Positions 1-5,754 of a DNA stretch of 8,219 bases are shown in pieces. Below the pieces are notes generated by a model that worked only from the letters and a program-made list of their open reading frames with translations, was not told where the DNA came from and made no database searches. The position numbers and the translations under genes are program-made. This DNA comes from Clostridia bacterium. Lineage in GTDB: Bacteria > Bacillota_A > Clostridia > Peptostreptococcales > JAAYPU01. Numbering within the stretch: the stretch's first letter is position 1; every line of letters starts with the position of its first letter. The stretch covers positions 1 through 8,219 of the forward strand of contig JAKSCF010000489.1 in NCBI GenBank assembly GCA_022360735.1, given 5' to 3'.

Positions 1-29
1 CAAATTCTATAATTCGTTTCTTATAGTGT

Positions 30-37
30 CCTCCTTT
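30..37 (-). promoter_or_regulatory. Leftward Shine-Dalgarno sequence without a visible start codon
   Basis: The minus strand reads AAAGGAGG at 37-30, a near-ideal ribosome binding site downstream of the leftward promoter. In the following bases, down to position 4, there is no ATG, GTG or TTG. The only TTG, at 3-1, is 26 bases away, too far for normal initiation. One frame after the site is open (Lys-Lys-Arg-Ile-Ile-Glu-Phe from position 22 down to 2) and would look like a normal N-terminus if a start codon preceded it. Either the gene has lost its start, uses a very rare one, or the site is fortuitous. A 6-bp inverted repeat (20-25 with 37-42) flanks the site. Confidence 0.3.
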
Positions 38-52
38 ATAAGTCAAAATAAA

Positions 53-78
53 AATTTGCACCTATCATTGTGCAAATT
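53..78. repeat. Perfect 9-bp inverted repeat, possible operator or 5'-UTR hairpin
   Basis: AATTTGCAC (53-61) and GTGCAAATT (70-78) are exact reverse complements separated by 8 bases. The repeat sits just downstream of the predicted leftward transcription start (about position 82). A bound repressor there could block transcription; alternatively the leader RNA could fold into a hairpin. The dyad resembles a generic dimeric repressor site, but I cannot name the regulator. Confidence 0.45.
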
Positions 79-88
79 AGTCCTTTAG

Positions 89-116
89 ATTATACACGTT
101 TTTAGAACATTGTTAA
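89..116 (-). promoter_or_regulatory. Candidate leftward (minus-strand) sigma-A promoter
   Basis: Read on the minus strand there is a TTAACA -35 element (111-116) and a perfect TATAAT -10 element (89-94), 16 bases apart. Transcription would begin near position 82 and run out of the left edge of the window, divergent from the AraC-type gene. The -10 match is perfect and the -35 is one base off TTGACA. In such AT-rich DNA a chance match is possible, but the operator-like repeat and the Shine-Dalgarno sequence downstream make a real promoter more likely. Confidence 0.45.
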
Positions 117-203
117 ATAGTTTTTTGATATATTTCAACTGAATTTTTTAAGAAATTATGTTCTTTTATATTATTTAAGTTAAGGAATTTTATAACCAAT
201 ATA

Positions 204-212
204 TGTTAGAAT
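204..212 (+). promoter_or_regulatory. Candidate extended -10 promoter of the AraC-type gene
   Basis: TGT followed by TAGAAT (207-212) fits an extended -10 element (TGn plus a hexamer one base off TATAAT). No good -35 is seen 16-18 bases upstream, which is common for extended -10 promoters. Transcription would start near 219, leaving a leader of about 24 bases. The ribosome binding site AAGGGGT (230-236) lies 6 bases before the ATG. The rest of 117-203 is AT-rich with nothing else I can support. Confidence 0.35.
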
Positions 213-242
213 AGTGAAAAGTGTATTATAAGGGGTCTTGTA

Positions 243-2231
243 ATGAAAAATGAAATTGAAAGACAAATAGATACTTCGCCTATAAATATATTAATAAATT
301 CTATAGAGAATGATACCCTGCACTGGCATGATGTATTAGAAATTATTTTTGTTGTAGAGGGAACAGCCAACGTAAAGATTGGATATGAAACATACCTCTT
401 GCATGAAGGGGATATTGCGGTTATCAATACAAAAGATTTACATAGTATTAATCAAGCAGATGGCAATAATCTTGTTTTTAATCTCCAATTAGACATCCAT
501 AAATATAAAAAAAAATATCCGAATATTGATCAGATTATTTTTGTATGTGAACCTTCAATGGACCAAGACAATGTAAAAGATGAGTTAAAGGAGTTGCGGT
601 ATTTAATATCTCAAATATTATTAGAATATTATCTCAATGCAAGTTCCAATAGTAAAAAAATAATTAACCTTGTTGATAATTTATTAAGCAATCTTATGAA
701 TCATTTTCAGTATTTTAGTGTTGAGAACAACAAATTCACAAATAAAAATGGTTTTAAAGATGATGAAGCACAGTTTAGAAGGGTTAATCGAATTATTTAT
801 TACTTATATAGCAATTATTCAAACAAAATTACACTAAAACAACTGGCAGAAAAAGAAGAGATCAGTACTTTTTACTTGTCTCATTTGATCAAACGTGCCA
901 CAGGATTGAGCTTTCAAGATTTTTTAAATTATATTCGTGTGGAAGAATCTGAAAAGCTTTTGCTGGATTGTAAAAAAAAGATGATAGATATTTCTTATGA
1001 ATGTGGTTTTTCAGATATACGGTATTTTAGGAAGCATTTTAGGAAATGGCATAACTGTAGTCCTTCTGAGTTTAGGGAAAAATACTTATTAGACAAAGGG
1101 AAGTTGCCCAATAATGAAAAAACAAGAGAAATATCAAAAAAATTGGTGATTGATAAATTAGAAAAATATTTAGGTGAATATAATGTTTCAAAAAATAATG
1201 AGATTGAGTATGAAGTAGACTTAAGTCATAGAGGTAAAAAGTTTGAACATTCCTGGAAAAATGAAATTAATCTGGGAAATACCTTGAGTTTATTGAGGGG
1301 TGATTATCAACAGCATATACAATCAGCACAACATGAAATTGGTTTTAGATATGCAAAAATAGAGCATATCTTTAATGAGAACCTTAATTGGCATAGTATT
1401 TTCTATGTACTTAATTTCTTAGAGTCCATTCATTTAACACCCATAATACGAATTGATTCTGAGAAAGAATTAAATAAGGAAAAAGCAGAAAAATTTATTG
1501 AAGCTACAAAAAACAGATATGGATTCAATAAAATAAATGAATGGCATCTTGAAATTGTTATTAAAAATGAAAAAGGTAAAGAAATCAGAGATGAAGTAAT
1601 TGATTTACTTAAAAATTATTTTATGAACATACGTATTATAAAAACAGCTGGGCATATAGATTTAGGCAGAATATATGATACGTACATGTTTTTACCCTAC
1701 ATTGTGAAAAAGCTTATAACTCATGATGAATTCAAATTTGAATATAAATTGATGGATGAGTATGGTATAGGTGACGAAATTTTTAAGGGAGATAATGGTT
1801 TAATAACCTGTAATGGATTTAAGAAAGCCGCATATCATGCCATTAAGTTATTGTCACTGCTAGGAGATGAAATAATATTAAATCAAGATGGCTTAATAGT
1901 AACGAAAAAAAGTGACGACTACCAAATACTTTTGTACGGTGATATGATTCAAAACAAATATGAAGTAAAGAATTTCAGCGTAAGACTTTTGAATATTAAA
2001 GGAAGTTATCTTTTAACAACCTATAGTTTGAATAAAGAAAATGGCTGTATTTATACACAATACAATGATATTAAAGCGACGCAATACTTTCCAATAGAAA
2101 TAGAGAATTCGTTGATAAAAAAATCCATACCAAAAATAATAATTGAAAAAATTGATGTTAATAGTGAATATGATTTGTTTTCATGTATACCAAATGGAGG
2201 AATTGAGTTAATGATAATCAATAAAGTTTAA
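243..2231 (+). CDS. AraC-family transcriptional regulator with C-terminal GH39-like domain
   Basis: This is a 662-residue DNA-binding regulator, about twice the usual AraC length. Residues about 20-90 form a cupin-type sensor (HWHDVLEIIFVVEG, then LHEGDIAVINTKDLHSI). Residues about 178-282 form the AraC double helix-turn-helix: first HTH near 196-220 (ITLKQLAEKEEISTFYLS), second near 247-275 (DISYECGFSDIRYFRKHF, then SPSEFR). Residues about 343-570 resemble a shortened glycoside hydrolase family 39 barrel: GNTLSLLRGDY, EIGFRYAKIEHIF, the N-E pair 442-443 where GH39 has its acid/base Glu, a D-T pair at 479-480, and GLITCNGFKKAAYHAIKLL. The stretch holding the nucleophile Glu appears deleted, so I infer ligand sensing rather than catalysis. 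The protein has no signal peptide or membrane segment. It lies 122 bp upstream of the two hydrolase genes and probably controls them. The DNA-binding assignment is firm; the C-terminal assignment is from motif memory. Confidence 0.9.
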   Translation: MKNEIERQIDTSPINILINSIENDTLHWHDVLEIIFVVEGTANVKIGYETYLLHEGDIAVINTKDLHSINQADGNNLVFNLQLDIHKYKKKYPNIDQIIFVCEPSMDQDNVKDELKELRYLISQILLEYYLNASSNSKKIINLVDNLLSNLMNHFQYFSVENNKFTNKNGFKDDEAQFRRVNRIIYYLYSNYSNKITLKQLAEKEEISTFYLSHLIKRATGLSFQDFLNYIRVEESEKLLLDCKKKMIDISYECGFSDIRYFRKHFRKWHNCSPSEFREKYLLDKGKLPNNEKTREISKKLVIDKLEKYLGEYNVSKNNEIEYEVDLSHRGKKFEHSWKNEINLGNTLSLLRGDYQQHIQSAQHEIGFRYAKIEHIFNENLNWHSIFYVLNFLESIHLTPIIRIDSEKELNKEKAEKFIEATKNRYGFNKINEWHLEIVIKNEKGKEIRDEVIDLLKNYFMNIRIIKTAGHIDLGRIYDTYMFLPYIVKKLITHDEFKFEYKLMDEYGIGDEIFKGDNGLITCNGFKKAAYHAIKLLSLLGDEIILNQDGLIVTKKSDDYQILLYGDMIQNKYEVKNFSVRLLNIKGSYLLTTYSLNKENGCIYTQYNDIKATQYFPIEIENSLIKKSIPKIIIEKIDVNSEYDLFSCIPNGGIELMIINKV

Positions 2232-2353
2232 ATATAATTTTTTTATAAAAAGCAAATTAATCTGAAATTTAGTACAAAATCGTAACTGTTAATGGTCAAT
2301 AGATATTATAGAATGAAAAAAATACTAGAAAATATTTAAGGGGGAATAAAGAT
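2232..2353 (+). promoter_or_regulatory. Intergenic region with candidate promoter for the hydrolase pair
   Basis: This 122-bp AT-rich gap separates the regulator from the M24 gene. The best -10 is TATTAT (2304-2309), with no convincing -35 at the right distance, which would suit an activator-dependent promoter. The ribosome binding site AAGGGGG (2338-2344) is 9 bases before the ATG at 2354. There is no terminator hairpin after the regulator, so read-through from its promoter is also possible. I see no clear AraC-type direct repeats. Confidence 0.3.
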
Positions 2354-3613
2354 ATGAATCTAGACTTTTTAAATAGTAAGCATGTTGGCATAGCACAGCT
2401 TGAAGTTGCTTTTCCTGAGAAAGAATTCCAAGAAAGACTTAAAAAAGTACAAGATGTAATGAAAAGAGAAGGAATAGATACATTGTATTTAACTTCTCCG
2501 GAGAGCATGTATTATCTGACCGGATATAATGCGTGCTGGTATAAAGCAGCAGCACCTGAGCCCTGGCAGGAAGTTATGGCGACGGGAGTGGCTGTAAATG
2601 CTAGTTGTAATCAACCCATGTTATTTGATATTCCTGATGAAGAGGATGTAGCATATACGACAACGGTAGGGGCAAAGATTAAAATTATTAATGATATACC
2701 CGGTTCGGAGATGTATGGTAAAGAATTTCAGTATGAGGCATCAGAAAACAAAGGATTCTTAGACCTAGTAGTGGATATCTTAAGTGGAGAAGGCTGGACA
2801 AAAGGTGTTGTGGGTTTGGAATTGGGCTGTTATAGACCAAACCCAAGGGTTAGCCAAATGTTGAGGACAAAACTTGAAAACCAGGGAAGTAAAATAATGG
2901 ATGGAACAAAAGTCGTTCAAGAGGTACGAACAATAAAATCTCCTTTAGAAATGTATTATATTGAAGTAGCTTCACGAATTGCAGATATCGGCTATAAAGC
3001 AGCTTTTGATGCAACAGAACCAGGCATAACGGAGCTTGAACTTCATGGTATTATGACTTTGGCAATGCAAAAAGCAGGGGGAGAAAATGCAGGTCTTTTA
3101 AATCCCATACGTTCGGGGGTTAGATCAAGCAGTTTTCACTTGCCAACATCACGAAAAAGAGTTATGTATGGCGATAGGATAAATATTGATTTATGTGGTG
3201 TATATAACCGCTATCATTCAAACTTAGCCAGATATTATTGCATAGGAAAACCTGATAAGAAGTTTGAGTATCTATATAACACAGGTGTGGAAGCAATGCA
3301 TTTGATTAAAGAAATACTCACACCTAATATGCTTGTAAAAGAGTTAATGGACAAAATCAAAAAATTCTATGTAGACAAAGGGGTTTGGGAACACAAATAT
3401 TGGGTTGGAGGATATGAATTAGGAATCGCATTTCCACCTGATTGGGTAGGATCATATGTATATGACCCGGATGAAGAAATTGGTGACGATAGATTTATGC
3501 CTGGGATGGTCGTGAATTTTGAAAATGGATTTGGATTAATTGATACCGTTGTATTTACTGAAATAGAAGCCAAAATACTTGGAGAGACACCGTGGGAATT
3601 ACAGATTATATAA
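2354..3613 (+). CDS. M24-family hydrolase, creatinase / ectoine hydrolase-like
   Basis: The 419-residue protein has a creatinase-type N-terminal domain (about 22-190, with LTSPESMYYLTGYNACWY at 46-63) and a pita-bread M24 domain (about 195-410). M24 aminopeptidases need Asp, Asp, His, Glu, Glu as metal ligands. Here the first Asp (D279 in INIDL) and the Glu in VVNFEN (E390) remain, but the second Asp is N290 (RYHSNLARYY), the GHGIG His is lost (GGYELGIAFPPDW, 352-364) and the last Glu is replaced (GLIDTVVF). H262 in SSSFHLPTSRKRVMYGD aligns, with equal spacing to the following Gly-Asp, with the catalytic His of creatinase; creatinase's other Glu (E262) is Ala here. The GY-GIAFPPDW and RYH-LAR-GKP patterns recall ectoine hydrolase (DoeA/EutD). 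I infer a cytoplasmic C-N hydrolase of unknown substrate. It is probably co-transcribed with the amidohydrolase 29 bases downstream. Confidence 0.86.
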   Translation: MNLDFLNSKHVGIAQLEVAFPEKEFQERLKKVQDVMKREGIDTLYLTSPESMYYLTGYNACWYKAAAPEPWQEVMATGVAVNASCNQPMLFDIPDEEDVAYTTTVGAKIKIINDIPGSEMYGKEFQYEASENKGFLDLVVDILSGEGWTKGVVGLELGCYRPNPRVSQMLRTKLENQGSKIMDGTKVVQEVRTIKSPLEMYYIEVASRIADIGYKAAFDATEPGITELELHGIMTLAMQKAGGENAGLLNPIRSGVRSSSFHLPTSRKRVMYGDRINIDLCGVYNRYHSNLARYYCIGKPDKKFEYLYNTGVEAMHLIKEILTPNMLVKELMDKIKKFYVDKGVWEHKYWVGGYELGIAFPPDWVGSYVYDPDEEIGDDRFMPGMVVNFENGFGLIDTVVFTEIEAKILGETPWELQII

Positions 3614-3630
3614 AGCTTAAGACAAAAGAG

Positions 3631-3645
3631 AGGAGAAAAACATTG
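3631..3645 (+). promoter_or_regulatory. Ribosome binding site that sets a TTG start
   Basis: AGGAG (3631-3635) stands 7 bases before an in-frame TTG (3643-3645), the ideal spacing. Upstream, an in-frame GTG at 3592 is preceded by GGAGAG, but would add 17 residues (GITDYIKLKTKERRKT after Met) that overlap the end of the M24 gene and lie before the usual start of the family's first beta strand. I therefore place the start at the TTG. Confidence 0.7.
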
Positions 3646-5250
3646 AAAGCAGATTATATTCTTACAAGTAATATTATTTTTACAGCAAAAACCGATGATC
3701 CGTTTGATGGATTTATAGCAATTAAAGATAACATGATTATTTCAGTTGGAACAAGAGAAGAAATGCAGCTCTGGATAGGCGAAAATACTGAAATATTAGA
3801 GTATAGAGATAAAGTAATCATGCCCGGATTTTGTGACAGCCATATTCATGCTTTTTTCGGTGCAATGCAAATTGATACCATTAATTTAATAGATGCTGTA
3901 TCTGAGGAAGATGCGGTAAAAAGGCTGTATGAGCTTTATAAAGATCGAGAGGATAATTGGGTAATTGGATTTGGGTGGTTTCATTATTTCTGGAAAGATA
4001 AAAAATTACCTTCAAAACATTCTTTGGATAAATATTTTCCTCATCGCCCGGTCATATTATTTAATGATGAAATGCACAGTGCATGGGTTAACAGCAAAGC
4101 TTTAGAGTTATGCTGTATTACAAGAGATACACCCAATCCTGCAGGGGGGAAAATAGAAAAAGATACAATGGGTGAGCCCACGGGATATTTGCTTGAAGCT
4201 GCTGCAATGAAACTCGTTACCGATATGGCGTTTGATATTTCCTCAGATAAAGAAGCCAAGATAATAGAAGGCTTTTTTCATAAAGCTGCTGAATTAGGAG
4301 TAACTTCTGTCAGCGATATACAAATATTGGATATTTTAAAATATCAAGCTTACGAAAGCCTTGAGAAAAAGGGTAAGTTAACTGCTAGAATACACTTTGC
4401 TCCGTCTTTAAAAAAAGATATAAAAAATTTAATCCAGCTAAAACAAAAGTATAATACGGAAAAACTAAAATTTTCTGGAGTAAAAGAATTTATTGATGGA
4501 ACGCCTATGGCCCATACAGGTCTTCTTATTGAACCTTACAACGACATACCGGACTTTTATGGACACACAGTTATAGATGAATGTTATCTAAGAGAAAAAG
4601 TTAAAAAACTGGATAAAGAAAATATACGTATCAGAATTCATGCATGTGGTGATGGTGCAGTAAGATTAGCATTAGATATTTTCGAGGAAGCTCAAAATGA
4701 AAATGGTAAGAAAGACATGCGCCATACCATTGAACATATTGAAAATATACACCCTGATGATCTTCCAAGATTTAAAGAACTTGGTGTTATTGCGTCTGTA
4801 CAACCCGACCATTTATGGGTAGAAAAATATGATGAACATCCTTTTCATTATATATTAGGAGCAGAAAGAAATGAATTGGCTTGGCCTTTTAAATCGTTGA
4901 TGAATAATGGTGCCAAAATGGCATTCGGAACAGACTTTCCTATATCTGAGTTAAATCCATTATTAGGTGTTTATCGTGCAGTAACCAGACTTCATGAAGA
5001 TAAGAAGCCTCCTGGCGGTTGGATACCTAAAGAAAAACTAACAGTAGTAGAAGCCTTAAAATATTATACAATCGGTTCAGCATATCAGATGTTCAGGGAA
5101 AATGATTTAGGCACTTTAGAATCCGGCAAGCTTGCCGATATTGTGGTATTGGACAAAAATATATTTGAAGTAGATCATGAAGAAATAAGAGAAACAAAAG
5201 TTATTTTAACAATGATGGACGGTAAGATCATATATCAAAAAAACAAATAA
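3643..5250 (+). CDS. Amidohydrolase family 3 protein (YtcJ/NfdA-like)
   Basis: This 535-residue (from TTG) metal-dependent hydrolase belongs to the amidohydrolase superfamily, a cytoplasmic TIM barrel flanked by an N- and C-terminal beta-sandwich. Visible landmarks, numbered from the TTG: MPGFCDSHIHAFFG with the metal-binding H67-x-H69; DEMHSAWVNSKAL (about 142-154); GVKEFIDGTP with K281, a candidate bridging Lys; H333 in IHACGDGAVRLALD; RHTIEHIE with H361 and H365; the catalytic Asp D431 in FGTDFPISELNPL; and the closing ESGKLADIVVLDKNIFEV. All key residues are present, so it should be active. Family members include N-substituted formamide deformylase and exoenzyme-regulatory YtcJ relatives, so amide, formamide or cyclic-amide hydrolysis is likely, but the substrate cannot be read from sequence. 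It is last in the block and is followed by a terminator. Confidence 0.9.
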   Translation: MKADYILTSNIIFTAKTDDPFDGFIAIKDNMIISVGTREEMQLWIGENTEILEYRDKVIMPGFCDSHIHAFFGAMQIDTINLIDAVSEEDAVKRLYELYKDREDNWVIGFGWFHYFWKDKKLPSKHSLDKYFPHRPVILFNDEMHSAWVNSKALELCCITRDTPNPAGGKIEKDTMGEPTGYLLEAAAMKLVTDMAFDISSDKEAKIIEGFFHKAAELGVTSVSDIQILDILKYQAYESLEKKGKLTARIHFAPSLKKDIKNLIQLKQKYNTEKLKFSGVKEFIDGTPMAHTGLLIEPYNDIPDFYGHTVIDECYLREKVKKLDKENIRIRIHACGDGAVRLALDIFEEAQNENGKKDMRHTIEHIENIHPDDLPRFKELGVIASVQPDHLWVEKYDEHPFHYILGAERNELAWPFKSLMNNGAKMAFGTDFPISELNPLLGVYRAVTRLHEDKKPPGGWIPKEKLTVVEALKYYTIGSAYQMFRENDLGTLESGKLADIVVLDKNIFEVDHEEIRETKVILTMMDGKIIYQKNK

Positions 5251-5268
5251 AAGAAAACATACATTAAC

Positions 5269-5320
5269 ATAGAAATGGAGAAAAAAATATTATTTTTTTC
5301 TCCATTTCTATTGATATTTT
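5269..5320 (+). terminator. Rho-independent terminator after the amidohydrolase
   Basis: A perfect 21-bp palindrome spans 5269-5289 and 5291-5311 around a single central T. Its core is AGAAATGGAG paired with CTCCATTTCT, with seven A facing seven T near the tip. The T-rich tail TGATATTTTT (5312-5321) follows. The tip will open to a loop of a few bases. This closes the hydrolase block and separates it from the iron genes. Confidence 0.8.
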
Positions 5321-5330
5321 TGGGCGAATA

Positions 5331-5345
5331 TGATAATCTTTATCA
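5331..5345. promoter_or_regulatory. Fur-box-like site 1 upstream of feoA
   Basis: TGATAATCTTTATCA is a 7-1-7 dyad with one mismatch to the classical TGATAATNATTATCA Fur motif. It overlaps a plausible -10 (GATAAT, 5332-5337), with TTGATA (5311-5316) upstream as a poorly spaced -35 (15 bases). Fur with Fe(II) bound here would block feoA transcription. Confidence 0.7.
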
Positions 5346-5353
5346 ATAAAGGG

Positions 5354-5368
5354 TGATAATAATTCTCA
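5354..5368. promoter_or_regulatory. Fur-box-like site 2 upstream of feoA
   Basis: TGATAATAATTCTCA is a second 7-1-7 site, with one mismatch in the right half. Its centre (5361) is 23 bp from that of site 1 (5338), about two helical turns, so two Fur dimers could bind on the same DNA face. It lies 30 bases before the feoA start. Confidence 0.62.
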
Positions 5369-5397
5369 AAAACTAATTATGAAGCAAGGTGATTATT

Positions 5398-5613
5398 ATG
5401 TTACTATCAAAAGCCAAAACAGGTCAAACCTTTAATGTTAAAAAAGTTGATGGAAAAGAAAAAACTAAGAAATTTCTTTTTACTTTAGGATGTTTTGAAG
5501 GGGAAGAAATTACGCTTATCTCCAAGCTCGCAGGCAATTATGTTATCAATATTAAAGACAGTAGATATGCGATTGATGAAGGTATGGCAAAATCTATTGT
5601 GATAGAAGCATAA
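5398..5613 (+). CDS. feoA: Ferrous iron transport protein FeoA
   Basis: FeoA is a small cytoplasmic SH3-like (beta-barrel) protein that assists the FeoB Fe(II) transporter. The 71-residue product has the normal length and the family pattern: hydrophobic start, LGCFEGEEITLISK in the middle (about 30-43), NYVINIKDSRYAIDEGMA (about 47-64) and a final I-V-I strand. I place the start at ATG 5398, 5 bases after the ribosome binding site AGGTGA (5387-5392). A GTG at 5389 is in frame but lies inside that site, so it is unlikely to be used. The gene follows two Fur-like sites and precedes a terminator-like hairpin, with feoB 141 bp downstream. Only one feoA copy is present here; many Clostridia have two in tandem. 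Confidence 0.93.
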   Translation: MLLSKAKTGQTFNVKKVDGKEKTKKFLFTLGCFEGEEITLISKLAGNYVINIKDSRYAIDEGMAKSIVIEA

Positions 5614-5637
5614 ATAATAAACTAATGTTTGTACGAC

Positions 5638-5671
5638 TAATATGCTATAATAACGTAGCATATTATATTTT
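5638..5671 (+). terminator. Terminator-like hairpin between feoA and feoB
   Basis: TAATATGCTA (5638-5647) and TAGCATATTA (5656-5665) are perfect reverse complements around an 8-base loop, followed by TATTTTT (5666-5672). The stem is AT-rich, with only two G-C pairs, so termination may be partial. It begins 24 bases after the feoA stop and would make feoA at least partly its own transcript. It could also act as an mRNA-stabilising or processing hairpin. Confidence 0.6.
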
Positions 5672-5677
5672 TACTAC

Positions 5678-5700
5678 ATAATGATAATAATTATCATTAT
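5678..5700. promoter_or_regulatory. Near-ideal Fur box upstream of feoB
   Basis: The core TGATAATAATTATCA (5682-5696) is a perfect 7-1-7 Fur motif, and the dyad extends to 23 perfectly symmetric bases. It lies 54 bases before the feoB start. A possible promoter overlaps it: TTTACT (5670-5675) and TATCAT (5692-5697), 16 bases apart, so Fur binding would cover the -10. This implies that feoB has its own iron-repressed promoter. Confidence 0.85.
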
Positions 5701-5707
5701 CGCGAAA

Positions 5708-5740
5708 TTTTATTTTTTATTTTTTTATTTTTTTATCTTT
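5708..5740 (+). other. T-rich tract in the feoB leader
   Basis: This stretch of 33 bases contains 28 T, four A spaced at 7 to 9 bases, one C and no G. It runs directly into the AAGGAGG ribosome binding site (5741-5747), 7 bases before the ATG. If transcribed, it would give an unstructured U-rich 5' leader. It may ease ribosome loading, or together with the upstream palindrome act as a weak terminator. Its function is not established. Confidence 0.55.
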
Positions 5741-5754
5741 AAGGAGGATATATT

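Noticed and set aside
2233..2260. AT-rich partial palindrome (TTTTTTTATAAAAAG) after the regulator gene
   Set aside because: It has no G-C pairs to speak of, and no T-run follows a stable stem, so it is not a convincing terminator.
5389..5397. Upstream in-frame GTG start for feoA
   Set aside because: The GTG lies within the AGGTGA ribosome binding site that serves ATG 5398, and the shorter form has the normal FeoA N-terminus.
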